NCBI RefSeq assembly: GCF_902859695.1
Contig: NZ_CADIJL010000046.1
Span: forward strand, 1 to 32,125
Origin: Achromobacter ruhlandii
GTDB taxonomy: Bacteria > Pseudomonadota > Gammaproteobacteria > Burkholderiales > Burkholderiaceae_B
Length of the DNA stretch: 32,125 nt
Direction: 5' to 3'
Shown here: positions 16,427-23,481 of the stretch, one piece after another
Layout: each line of letters opens with the position of its first letter
How positions within the stretch are numbered: the first letter of the stretch is position 1
Translations under genes and position numbers: made by a program
The notes under the pieces: generated by a model
The model's database searches: none
What the model was told of the DNA's origin: nothing
What the model saw: only the letters and a program-made list of their open reading frames with translations

Positions 16427-17362
16427 ATGGATACTCCCCTGCAGAACCTGGCCGTCATCGGCGCCGGCGCCATGGGCAGCGGCATCGCCGCGCTCTTCGC
16501 CTCGAAGGGATTGGACGTGGTCCTGGTCGACCCGATGGAAGGCGCCCTGGATCGCGCCCGCGCCGTCATCGAACGCCAGTTGAATGTCTACGCCCCCGGC
16601 CAGGTCGACGCCGTGATGCAACGCATCCGCATGGCGCCCGGCCTGGACGCGGCCGCCGCCTGTGACCTCGTCATCGAGGCGGTGCCCGAGAACCTGGAAC
16701 TCAAGCGCGGCCTGTTCGCCCAGCTCGACACGCTGTGCAAGCCCGAAGCGATCTTCGCCACCAACACCTCGGGCCTGTCGATCAACGCCATCGCCAGTGC
16801 TGTCACGCGCCGCGACCGCTTCGTCGGCACGCACTTCTTCACCCCCGCCGACGTCATCCCGCTGGTCGAAGTGGTGCGCAACGACGCCACCTCGGAAGAC
16901 ACCGTGGCGCGCGTCATGGCGACGCTGCGCCTGGGCGGCAAGCGCCCGGTGCTGGTGCGCCAGGACATCCCCGGCTTCATCGCCAACCGCATCCAGCACG
17001 CCCTGGCGCGCGAAGCCATCTCGCTGCTGGAAAAGGGCGTGGCCAGCGCCGAGGACATCGACGAAGTGGTCAAGTGGAGCCTGGGCATCCGCCTGGCGCT
17101 GTCGGGTCCGCTGGAACAGCGCGACATGAACGGCATCGACGTCCACTACGCCATCGCCAGCTATCTCTACAAAGACCTGGAAAACCGCACCGAGCCGTCC
17201 GACCTGCTCAAGAGCAAGGTGGAGAACGGCCAGCTCGGCGCCAAGAGCGGCCAGGGTTTCTACGCCTGGAGCCCCGAGCGCCGCGAACGGGTGCTGCGCG
17301 AGAAAAGCGCGGCGCTGGGCGAGCTGGCCGCGTGGCTCAACGCCAAGGCCGGCGATTCCTGA
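16427..17362 (+). CDS. 3-hydroxyacyl-CoA dehydrogenase family protein
   Basis: The 311-residue NAD-dependent dehydrogenase has the short two-domain form. The Rossmann motif VIGAGAMGSGIA is at residues 10-21, followed by VIEAVPENLELK and NTSGLSI. The catalytic His136 lies in GTHFFTPADVIPLVEVV, and the C-terminal helical domain contains RQDIPGFIANRIQHALAREA. Fatty-acid enzymes usually read HFFNP; here it is HFFTP, seen in less-studied members of the superfamily, so the substrate may not be 3-hydroxybutyryl-CoA. It is the first gene of a plus-strand unit with a short-chain fatty acid transporter and an SDR. The preceding double operator suggests control by the local IclR protein. A 3-hydroxyadipyl-CoA-like or other short hydroxyacyl substrate is possible. 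Confidence 0.9.
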   Translation: MDTPLQNLAVIGAGAMGSGIAALFASKGLDVVLVDPMEGALDRARAVIERQLNVYAPGQVDAVMQRIRMAPGLDAAAACDLVIEAVPENLELKRGLFAQLDTLCKPEAIFATNTSGLSINAIASAVTRRDRFVGTHFFTPADVIPLVEVVRNDATSEDTVARVMATLRLGGKRPVLVRQDIPGFIANRIQHALAREAISLLEKGVASAEDIDEVVKWSLGIRLALSGPLEQRDMNGIDVHYAIASYLYKDLENRTEPSDLLKSKVENGQLGAKSGQGFYAWSPERRERVLREKSAALGELAAWLNAKAGDS

Positions 17363-17547
17363 CGCGGCAAGCGCAACACCGAATACCTACACCATAAGGC
17401 GCGCGGCGATCCCTCCGACGCGCCAGCGGGCCACGAGCCCAACCACACAAAGAAACCGACCGTCCCATCCGCCACGCGCCAACATCCGGCGCACGGCGGC
17501 GCAAGACACAAGAGCAATACGCCTTACCGGAGTTCGTAGGAGGCACC

Positions 17548-18888
17548 ATGAATAAATTGGCATCTTTTTTCACTGAGCTGATGCGCAAGTATCTGCCCGA
17601 TCCCTTTGTCTTCGCGATCGCGCTGACCCTGCTCACCGTGCTGCTGGCCATGGGCATCGAAGGCCAGGGCATCGGCGACGTGACCCGCGCCTGGGGCAAG
17701 GGCTTCTGGAGCCTGCTGGCCTTCACCACCCAGATGGCCGTGATCCTGGCCATGGGCTACGTGCTGGCCACCGCGCCGCTGACCGACCGCCTGCTCAACC
17801 GCATCGTCAGCCACGTGCACAAGCCGCACACCGCCATCATCGTCGCCACGCTGGTGGGCGGCATCGGCAGCTACCTGAACTGGGGCTTCGGCCTGGTCAT
17901 CGGCGGCATCGTCGCCAAGAAGCTGGCGCTGAAGGTCAAGGGCGTGCACTACCCGCTGATCATCGCCGCGGCCTACAGCGGTTTCACCATGTACGGCCTG
18001 GGCCTGTCGGCCAGCATCCCCGTGCTGGTGGCCACCCCCGGCCACCCGACCGCCAAGCAGATGGGCATCATCCCGCTGACGGAAACCATCTTCTCGGTGC
18101 CGATGCTGATCACCAGCCTGGTGATCATCGTGACGCTGCCGCTGCTGAACGCCTGGCTGCATCCGAAGAAGGGCGAGAAAATCGTCGAAGTGGATCCGGC
18201 CATCGACCGCGACGCCAACGCGTCCAACGCGGCCGAAGACATGCTGGAGAAAGGCACCCTCGCCTCCAAGCTGAACAACAGCCGCATCCTCAGCCTGCTG
18301 ATCGGCGCGCTCGGCGTGGCCTACGTCGCCTTCCACTTCATCGACGGCGGCTCGCTCGACCTGAACCTGATCAACTTCATCATCCTGTTCCTGGGCATCA
18401 TCCTGCTGGGCACGCCGGCCGCCTACGTGGCCAAGCTGACCGAAGGCATCAAGACGATCTCCGGGATCATCCTGCAATACCCGTTCTACGCCGGCATCAT
18501 GGCCATCATGGCCGCCTCGGGCCTGGTGACCACCATCTCCAAGGTGTTCGTGGATGTCGCCACCCCGGCCTCGCTGCCGTTCTGGGGCCTGATCAGCTCG
18601 TTCGTCATCAACTTCTTCGCGCCCTCGGCCGGCGGCCACTGGGTCATCCAGGGTCCGTTCATGATCGACGCCGCCCGCGAGATCGGCAGCGCGCTCAACC
18701 AGACCACCATGGCCGTGATGCTGGGCAACGCCTGGAACGACCTGGTGCAGCCCTTCTGGATCCTGCCGGCGCTGGCGCTGTCCAAGCTCAAGCTGCGCGA
18801 CGTGATGGGCTATACGGTCATCATGATGCTGTGGGTCGGCGTGATCCACATCACCGCCGTGCTGGCCTGGGGCTATTTGACCCATTGA
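17548..18888 (+). CDS. atoE: Short-chain fatty acid transporter, AtoE family
   Basis: Membrane protein of 446 residues with about ten to twelve hydrophobic segments. It opens MNKLASFFTELMRKYLPDPFVFAIALTLLT and contains GGIGSYLNWGFGLVIGG, AAAYSGFTMYGLGLSASIPV and the strongly conserved NFFAPSAGGHWVIQGPF and AWNDLVQPFWILPALAL, which identify the short-chain fatty acid transporter family that includes E. coli AtoE. It probably imports a small carboxylate such as butyrate, acetoacetate or a hydroxy acid. A strong ribosome site (AGGAGG, 17538-17543) precedes the ATG. About 185 bp of non-coding DNA separate it from the dehydrogenase gene; no terminator or T-tract is seen there, so co-transcription is likely. 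Confidence 0.93.
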   Translation: MNKLASFFTELMRKYLPDPFVFAIALTLLTVLLAMGIEGQGIGDVTRAWGKGFWSLLAFTTQMAVILAMGYVLATAPLTDRLLNRIVSHVHKPHTAIIVATLVGGIGSYLNWGFGLVIGGIVAKKLALKVKGVHYPLIIAAAYSGFTMYGLGLSASIPVLVATPGHPTAKQMGIIPLTETIFSVPMLITSLVIIVTLPLLNAWLHPKKGEKIVEVDPAIDRDANASNAAEDMLEKGTLASKLNNSRILSLLIGALGVAYVAFHFIDGGSLDLNLINFIILFLGIILLGTPAAYVAKLTEGIKTISGIILQYPFYAGIMAIMAASGLVTTISKVFVDVATPASLPFWGLISSFVINFFAPSAGGHWVIQGPFMIDAAREIGSALNQTTMAVMLGNAWNDLVQPFWILPALALSKLKLRDVMGYTVIMMLWVGVIHITAVLAWGYLTH

Positions 18889-18893
18889 GAACC

Positions 18894-18915
18894 GCGGCGC
18901 CGCGCGTGGCGCCGC
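18894..18915. terminator. Intercistronic hairpin after atoE
   Basis: The perfect 8-bp stem GCGGCGCC / GGCGCCGC with a six-base loop starts six bases after the atoE stop. There is no T-tract, so it is more likely an mRNA-stabilising or attenuating structure before the SDR gene than a full terminator. Confidence 0.45.
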
Positions 18916-18942
18916 CATATTGACTTGCAACGGGAAACCGAG

Positions 18943-19671
18943 ATGAGCAAACCTACCGCGTATCTGGTGACCGGCGGCAGCGCCGGGATCGGCGCCGCCA
19001 TCATCCGCATGCTGCTGGATGCCGGACACAAGGTCGTCAACATCGACTACCGCCTGCCCGAGCATCCGCCGGCCGGGCTGGTGTCGTACCAGGCCGACCT
19101 GACCGACGAGGCGCGCACCAAGGAAGTGGCCGCCGAAGTGACCGCGGCCTACGACATCGTCGGCCTGGTCAACAACGCCGGCGCCACGCGTCCCGGCACC
19201 GCCGACACGGCCACCCTGGCCGACCTGGACTACGTGGTCAACCTGCATCTGCGCACCGCGCTGATCCTGGTGCAGGCCGCGTTGCCGGCGATGCGCGCGG
19301 CCGGCTTCGGCCGCATCGTCAACATGTCGTCGCGCGCCGCGCTGGGCAAGCCGGACCGCGTGGTCTATTCGGCCACCAAGGCCGGCCTGGTCGGCCTGAC
19401 GCGCACGCTGGCGATGGAACTGGGCGGCGATGGCATCACCGTCAACGCCATCGGCCCCGGCCCCATCGCCACCGACCTGTTCACCAAGAGCAATCCGGCC
19501 GGCGCGCCGCAGACCGAACGCATCATCAACAGCATCGTGGTCAAGCGCCTGGGCACGCCCGAGGACGTGGCGCGCGCCGCCATGTTCTTCCTGTCGCCCG
19601 ACAACGGCTTCGTCACCGGCCAGATGCTGTATGTCTGCGGCGGCACGACGCTGGGCGTCGCCCCGATCTGA
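18943..19671 (+). CDS. Short-chain dehydrogenase/reductase (SDR)
   Basis: The protein has 242 residues from the ATG at 18943 (MSKPTAYLVTGGS); a TTG at 18925 would add six residues and is less likely. Classical SDR signatures are present: the cofactor loop TGGSAGIG (10-17), VNNAG, the catalytic Ser in NMSSRAA, the YSATK motif with catalytic Tyr and Lys, and NAIGPGPIATD. The C-terminus FVTGQMLYVCGGTTLG is typical of 3-oxoacyl reductase-like and hydroxyacid dehydrogenase-like members. It probably oxidises a hydroxy acid or alcohol in the same pathway as the transporter and the 3-hydroxyacyl-CoA dehydrogenase. The exact substrate is unknown. Confidence 0.9.
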   Translation: MSKPTAYLVTGGSAGIGAAIIRMLLDAGHKVVNIDYRLPEHPPAGLVSYQADLTDEARTKEVAAEVTAAYDIVGLVNNAGATRPGTADTATLADLDYVVNLHLRTALILVQAALPAMRAAGFGRIVNMSSRAALGKPDRVVYSATKAGLVGLTRTLAMELGGDGITVNAIGPGPIATDLFTKSNPAGAPQTERIINSIVVKRLGTPEDVARAAMFFLSPDNGFVTGQMLYVCGGTTLGVAPI

Positions 19672-19721
19672 GGCCGGCCGCCATGTCCGCCCGCCTGCCC
19701 GACTCCGCCCGCCCGCGCCGC

Positions 19722-20504
19722 CTAGCGGCGCAGCAGCGCGTGGTTGATCTGGTCGGCGGCGTGGCGCAGCGGCGGCAGGAAGGTCGCCAGCATTTCCTCG
19801 CGCGAGAAGCGGTTGGCATGGCCGCTGACGTTCATCGCGGCGATCACGCGGCCGCTGCGGTCGACGATCGGCACCGCCACGGACTGCAGGCCCGGTTCCA
19901 GTTCCTGCGCCACGCAGGCGTAGCCGTCGGCGCGCACGCCGGCCAGGATGGCCTTAAGCGCGCCGATGTCGGTCACGGTGTCCTTGGTGTAGGCCTGGAT
20001 CTGGCTCATCGCCAGCACCCGGTCCAGTTCGGCCGCGGGCAGGCCCGCCAGCAGCACGCGGCCCATCGACGTCACCCAGGCCGGCAGGCGGCTGCCCACG
20101 GCCAGGTTGATGGTCATGACCTTGTGCGTCGACAGACGCAGGATGTAGACGATGTCGGCGCCTTCCAGCACCGACACCGAGCACGACTCGCGCGTCTGCT
20201 CGGCCACTTCTTCCATGTAGGGCAGCGCCAGGTTCCACAGCGGCGTGCCCGACAGGTAGGCGTAGCCCAGCTCAAGGATGCGCGGGGTCAGCGCGAACTT
20301 GCGGTCCTCGACCGTGACGTAGCCCAGGTGCTCCAGCGTCAGCAGGATGCGGCGCGCGCCGGCGCGGGTCAGGCCGGTCACGGCCGCGACCTCGGACAGC
20401 GTCATCTGGGAACGATCCGGGCCGAACGCCCGGATCACGGACAGGCCGCGCGCAAAAGATTGAACGTAGCTGTCGCTGGGTTGCTGGGTTGCTTGCTCGG
20501 CCAT
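19722..20504 (-). CDS. pcaR: IclR-family transcriptional regulator, PcaR/PcaU/PobR type
   Basis: The 260-residue protein has an IclR winged helix at about residues 15-75: SYVQSFARGLSVIRAFG, LSEVAAVTGLTRAGARRILLTL. The effector domain to the C-terminus contains DIVYILRLSTHKVM, VGSRLPAWVTSMGRVLLAGL and LQSVAVPIVDRSGRVIAAMNVSGHA. Both the SYVQSFARGL opening and the effector domain match the subgroup that senses 3-oxoadipate or protocatechuate-type compounds. It is divergent from pcaI, and two perfect 15-bp palindromes lie in the gap, so it most likely controls pcaIJ and downstream genes with 3-oxoadipate as the probable effector. The gene symbol is by similarity and context. Confidence 0.88.
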   Translation of the reverse strand: MAEQATQQPSDSYVQSFARGLSVIRAFGPDRSQMTLSEVAAVTGLTRAGARRILLTLEHLGYVTVEDRKFALTPRILELGYAYLSGTPLWNLALPYMEEVAEQTRESCSVSVLEGADIVYILRLSTHKVMTINLAVGSRLPAWVTSMGRVLLAGLPAAELDRVLAMSQIQAYTKDTVTDIGALKAILAGVRADGYACVAQELEPGLQSVAVPIVDRSGRVIAAMNVSGHANRFSREEMLATFLPPLRHAADQINHALLRR

Positions 20505-20607
20505 CCGTCTACCGCGAGAAAAAACGTTGCCGCTGCCGGCAACCCTGGACGGGGAGGATCGGGCCGCGCCGGCTTGCCTTGACGGTCGACCATCCCCATG
20601 AAACGAT

Positions 20608-20641
20608 GTTCTTCAGAAGAACGAAAGTTCTAATTAAGAAC
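20608..20641. promoter_or_regulatory. Tandem PcaR-type operator in the pcaR/pcaI divergent promoter
   Basis: Two perfect palindromes of the form GTTCT-N5-AGAAC occur side by side: GTTCTTCAGAAGAAC (20608-20622) and GTTCTAATTAAGAAC (20627-20641), centres 19 bp apart. They lie between the IclR gene start (20504) and the pcaI start (20674), where a promoter is expected. IclR proteins commonly bind such short palindromes as pairs of dimers. Confidence 0.75.
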
Positions 20642-20673
20642 AAATTATGACACGCCACCTATGAGCGAACACC

Positions 20674-21363
20674 ATGATTTCTAAGCTTGTTGCAAGCGCG
20701 GCGGCCGCCCTCGCCGACGTCCCCGACGGCGCCACCGTCATGATCGGCGGCTTCGGCACCGCCGGCCAGCCCATGGAACTGATCGACGCCCTGCTCGAGC
20801 AAGGCGCCAAGGATCTGGTCATCATCAACAACAACGCCGGCAACGGCACCACCGGCCTGGCCGCCCTGCTGGGCGCCAACCGCGTGCGCAAGATCATCTG
20901 CTCGTTCCCGCGCCAGGTGGACTCGCAGATCTTCGACGGCCTGTACCGCAGCGGCAAGATCGAGCTCGAACTGGTGCCCCAGGGCAACCTGGCCGAGCGC
21001 ATCCGCGCCGCCGGCGCCGGCATCGGCGCGTTCTTCTCGCCCACCGGCTACGGCACCCCGCTGGCCGACGGCAAGGAAACCCGCGAGATCAACGGCCGCC
21101 AGTACGTGCTGGAATATCCGCTGCACGCCGACTACGCGCTCATCAAGGCCGAGCGCGGCGACCGCTGGGGCAACCTGGTGTACCGCAAGACCGCGCGCAA
21201 CTTCGGCCCCATCATGGCCAGCGCCGCGCGCGTGGCCGTGGCGCAGGTGCGCGAAGTCGTCGAACTGGGCGCCCTCGATCCGGAAACCGTCGTCACCCCC
21301 GGCATCTTCGTGCAGCGCGTCGTGCAGATCGACGCCGCCCAGGCCGCCAAGGAGCAGCAATGA
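20674..21363 (+). CDS. pcaI: 3-oxoadipate CoA-transferase, subunit A
   Basis: The 229-residue alpha subunit of the succinyl-CoA:3-oxoadipate CoA-transferase contains the glycine-rich DGATVMIGGFGTAGQPMELIDALL (~18-41), VIINNNAGNG, the IELELVPQGNLAERIRAAGAGI region and the FFSPTGYGTPL loop typical of CoA-transferase family I alpha subunits. The KETREINGRQYVLEYPLHADYALIKA segment supports an oxoadipate or short oxoacid transferase. It overlaps pcaJ by four bases (ATGA), so the subunits are translated together. It is the first gene of the operon behind the PcaR-type operators. Confidence 0.94.
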   Translation: MISKLVASAAAALADVPDGATVMIGGFGTAGQPMELIDALLEQGAKDLVIINNNAGNGTTGLAALLGANRVRKIICSFPRQVDSQIFDGLYRSGKIELELVPQGNLAERIRAAGAGIGAFFSPTGYGTPLADGKETREINGRQYVLEYPLHADYALIKAERGDRWGNLVYRKTARNFGPIMASAARVAVAQVREVVELGALDPETVVTPGIFVQRVVQIDAAQAAKEQQ

Positions 21364-22004
21364 GCACCAAACTGACCCGCGACCAGATCGCCGCCCGCGT
21401 CGCCCAGGACATCCCTGAAGGCGCCTACGTCAACCTCGGCATCGGCCTGCCGACGCTGGTGGCCAACCACCTGCCGGCCGACCGCGAAGTCATCCTGCAC
21501 ACCGAGAACGGCATGCTGGGCATGGGCCCGGCGCCCGCCAAGGGCGAGGAAGACTACGACCTCATCAACGCCGGCAAGCAGCCCGTCACCGAACTGCCCG
21601 GCTGCTCGTTCTTCCATCACGCCGACTCGTTCGCGATGATGCGCGGCGGCCACCTGGACATCTGCGTGCTGGGCGCCTTCCAGGTGTCGCAGCACGGCGA
21701 CCTGGCCAACTGGCACACCGGCGCGCCCGACGCTATCCCCGCCGTGGGCGGCGCGATGGACCTGGCCATCGGCGCCAAGGACGTCTTCGTCATGATGGAA
21801 CTGCAGACCCGCGAAGGCCAGAGCAAGCTGGTCGACGCCTGCACCTATCCGCTGACCGGCGTGCGCTGCGTGTCGCGCGTGTACACCGACGTGGCCGTGT
21901 TCGACATCCGCGCCGACGGCGTCACGGTGATCGACATGTTCGGCGAAACCACCGCCGACGAACTGCTGCGCCTGACCGGCCTGCCGCTGAAGTTTTCCAA
22001 CTGA
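21360..22004 (+). CDS. pcaJ: 3-oxoadipate CoA-transferase, subunit B
   Basis: The 214-residue beta subunit carries the catalytic glutamate (Glu49 in HTENGMLGMGPAP) that forms the CoA thioester intermediate. Other landmarks are VNLGIGLPTLVANHLP, the SFAMMRGGHLDICVLGAFQVSQ segment, and GGAMDLAIGAKDVFVMMELQTREGQSKLV. With PcaI it converts 3-oxoadipate plus succinyl-CoA to 3-oxoadipyl-CoA. No thiolase (pcaF) is found in this window, so the last step must be encoded elsewhere. Confidence 0.95.
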   Translation: MSTKLTRDQIAARVAQDIPEGAYVNLGIGLPTLVANHLPADREVILHTENGMLGMGPAPAKGEEDYDLINAGKQPVTELPGCSFFHHADSFAMMRGGHLDICVLGAFQVSQHGDLANWHTGAPDAIPAVGGAMDLAIGAKDVFVMMELQTREGQSKLVDACTYPLTGVRCVSRVYTDVAVFDIRADGVTVIDMFGETTADELLRLTGLPLKFSN

Positions 22005-22018
22005 TCATTCCCCCCGCG

Positions 22019-22035
22019 CCCCGGCAACGCCGGGG
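22019..22035. terminator. Intercistronic hairpin between pcaJ and catC
   Basis: CCCCGGC (22019-22025) and GCCGGGG (22029-22035) form a tight 7-bp stem with a three-base loop, with no T-tract. It sits 15 bases after the pcaJ stop and probably tunes mRNA stability or expression within the operon rather than ending transcription. Confidence 0.4.
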
Positions 22036-22058
22036 CCGATTTCCTGGAGACACCCATC

Positions 22059-22334
22059 ATGTTGTTCATGGTTCAAATGCAGGTCAATCTGCCCGTCGAC
22101 ATGCCGGCGGCCCAAGCCGACAAGCTCAAGGCCGACGAAAAGGCCCTGGCGCAGCAGCTGCAACGCGACGGCAAGTGGAAGAGCCTGTGGCGCGTCGTCG
22201 GCCGCTACGCCAACGTCAGCATCTTCGACGTGCAGGACAACGACGAACTGCACGCGCTGCTGTCGTCGCTGCCGCTGTTCCCGTACATGGACATCCAGGT
22301 GACGGCGCTGGCGCGCCATCCCTCGGCCATCTGA
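22059..22334 (+). CDS. catC: Muconolactone delta-isomerase
   Basis: The 91-residue protein closely follows the CatC pattern: MLFMVQMQVNLPVDMP, LKADEKALAQQLQRDGKWKSLWRVVGRYAN, a SIFDV strand, LPLFPYMDIQVTALARHPSAI. CatC isomerises (+)-muconolactone to 3-oxoadipate enol-lactone and forms a homodecamer of small ferredoxin-like subunits. It is placed between pcaIJ and pcaD, consistent with the lower catechol ortho-cleavage route. A ribosome site (TGGAG) lies about nine bases upstream of the ATG. Neither catA nor catB is in the window. Confidence 0.94.
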   Translation: MLFMVQMQVNLPVDMPAAQADKLKADEKALAQQLQRDGKWKSLWRVVGRYANVSIFDVQDNDELHALLSSLPLFPYMDIQVTALARHPSAI

Positions 22335-22346
22335 TCGGAGCCGCCC

Positions 22347-22643
22347 ATGCCCTACATCATCGAAACCTTCGACAAGCCCGACCACCAGGCCGTGCGCCAG
22401 CAGCATCGCGCCGCTCATCTGGAATACCTGGACGCCAACAAGCATCTGCTGCTGGCCTGCGGCGCCAAGCTGCAGGATGACGGCAAGGACCTGGGCGGCG
22501 GCCTGTACATCGTCGACCTGGACACGCGCGAGGCCGCGCAGCAGTTCATCGACGCCGATCCGTTCGCCCAGGCGCAGCTGTTCCAGCGCGTGACCATCAC
22601 GCGCTGGCGCAAGGCCTACGTCGACGGCACCTGCTATCTGTAA
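22347..22643 (+). CDS. YciI-family protein
   Basis: The 98-residue protein belongs to the YciI-like ferredoxin-fold family. It starts MPYIIETFDKPDHQAVRQQHRAAHLEYLDAN, with the typical His in the R-x-x-H-L-x-Y-L region. It continues with GGGLYIVDLDTREAAQQFIDADPFAQAQLF and ends RWRKAYVDGTCYL. Relatives include 5-chloromuconolactone dehalogenase-like and muconolactone isomerase-related proteins. The catC-side gap is 12 bp, so it is cotranscribed. It may process a substituted or side-product lactone in this pathway, but nothing in the sequence fixes the reaction. Confidence 0.88.
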   Translation: MPYIIETFDKPDHQAVRQQHRAAHLEYLDANKHLLLACGAKLQDDGKDLGGGLYIVDLDTREAAQQFIDADPFAQAQLFQRVTITRWRKAYVDGTCYL

Positions 22644-22649
22644 TCGCCA

Positions 22650-22673
22650 CGCGGCCGCCTCCGGGGGGCCGCG
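22650..22673. terminator. Hairpin between the YciI gene and pcaD
   Basis: CGCGGCC (22650-22656) pairs with GGCCGCG (22667-22673) around a ten-base loop and is followed by CTTTC. It looks like a weak or leaky terminator or a stabiliser inside the operon. Confidence 0.4.
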
Positions 22674-22698
22674 CTTTCATTCCCCGAGGATTTCCCGC

Positions 22699-23478
22699 AT
22701 GTCTTACGCCGATCTCAGCCAGGCACGGCTGTTCTACGTCATCGATGGCCCCGCCGACGCGCCGGTGCTGGTGCTCTCCAATTCGCTGGGCACCAACGCC
22801 GACATGTGGGCGCGCCAGGTTCCCGCGCTGAGCAAGCACTTCCGCGTGCTGCGCTACGACACCCGCGGCCACGGCAAGTCCTCGGTCCCCGACGGCGAAT
22901 ACACGTTCGCGCAACTGGGCAACGACGTCGCCGAGCTGCTGGCGCACCTGAACATCGAACGCGCCCACTTCTGCGGCCTGTCGATGGGCGGCCCCACCGG
23001 CCTGTGGCTGGCGCTGAATCGGCCCGAGCTGATCGGCAAGCTGATCCTGTGCAATACCGCCGCGCGCATCGGCTCGGCCGAAGGCTGGAGCGCCCGCATC
23101 GCCGCCGTGGCCGAACAGACGCTGGAAAAGATGGCCCCGACCCTGGTCGAGCGCTGGCTCACCGACGGCTACCGCGCCGCCGAGCCGGGCCTGTCGCAGG
23201 TGCTGGTCGATATGCTGCGCCGCACCCCCGACGCCGGCTACTCGGGCAACTGCGCCGCGCTGCGCGACGCCGACTTCCGCGAACAGGTGTCGGCCATCAA
23301 GGCGCCGACGCTGGTCATCAGCAGCACCCACGACCTGGCCGCCACGCCCGCGCAGGGCCAGGAACTGGCCGCCGCCATCAGCGGCGCGCGCTATCTCGAA
23401 CTGAACACCTCCCACATCTCCAACTGGGAACAACCGGAAGCCTTCACCCGCGCGGTGGTCGACTTCCTCGCGGAGTAA
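22699..23478 (+). CDS. pcaD: 3-oxoadipate enol-lactonase
   Basis: The 259-residue alpha/beta hydrolase opens 3-oxoadipate enol-lactone to 3-oxoadipate. The oxyanion-hole region reads VLVLSNSLGTNADMW, the nucleophile elbow is CGLSMGG (Ser95), RYDTRGHGKS is conserved, and the later Asp (SSTHDLAATP) and His (LNTSHISNWEQPEAF) complete the triad. The S-N-S-L-G-T-x-x-x-M-W and GLSMGG patterns with normal length make the assignment strong. It sits directly before the cyclase-family gene with a three-base gap. Confidence 0.94.
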   Translation: MSYADLSQARLFYVIDGPADAPVLVLSNSLGTNADMWARQVPALSKHFRVLRYDTRGHGKSSVPDGEYTFAQLGNDVAELLAHLNIERAHFCGLSMGGPTGLWLALNRPELIGKLILCNTAARIGSAEGWSARIAAVAEQTLEKMAPTLVERWLTDGYRAAEPGLSQVLVDMLRRTPDAGYSGNCAALRDADFREQVSAIKAPTLVISSTHDLAATPAQGQELAAAISGARYLELNTSHISNWEQPEAFTRAVVDFLAE

Positions 23479-23481
23479 ACC

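Noticed and set aside
14495..17146. 883-codon minus-strand open frame opposite ppc and the dehydrogenase gene
   Set aside because: It covers two conserved genes in antisense and the intergenic region; the composition is a GC artefact.
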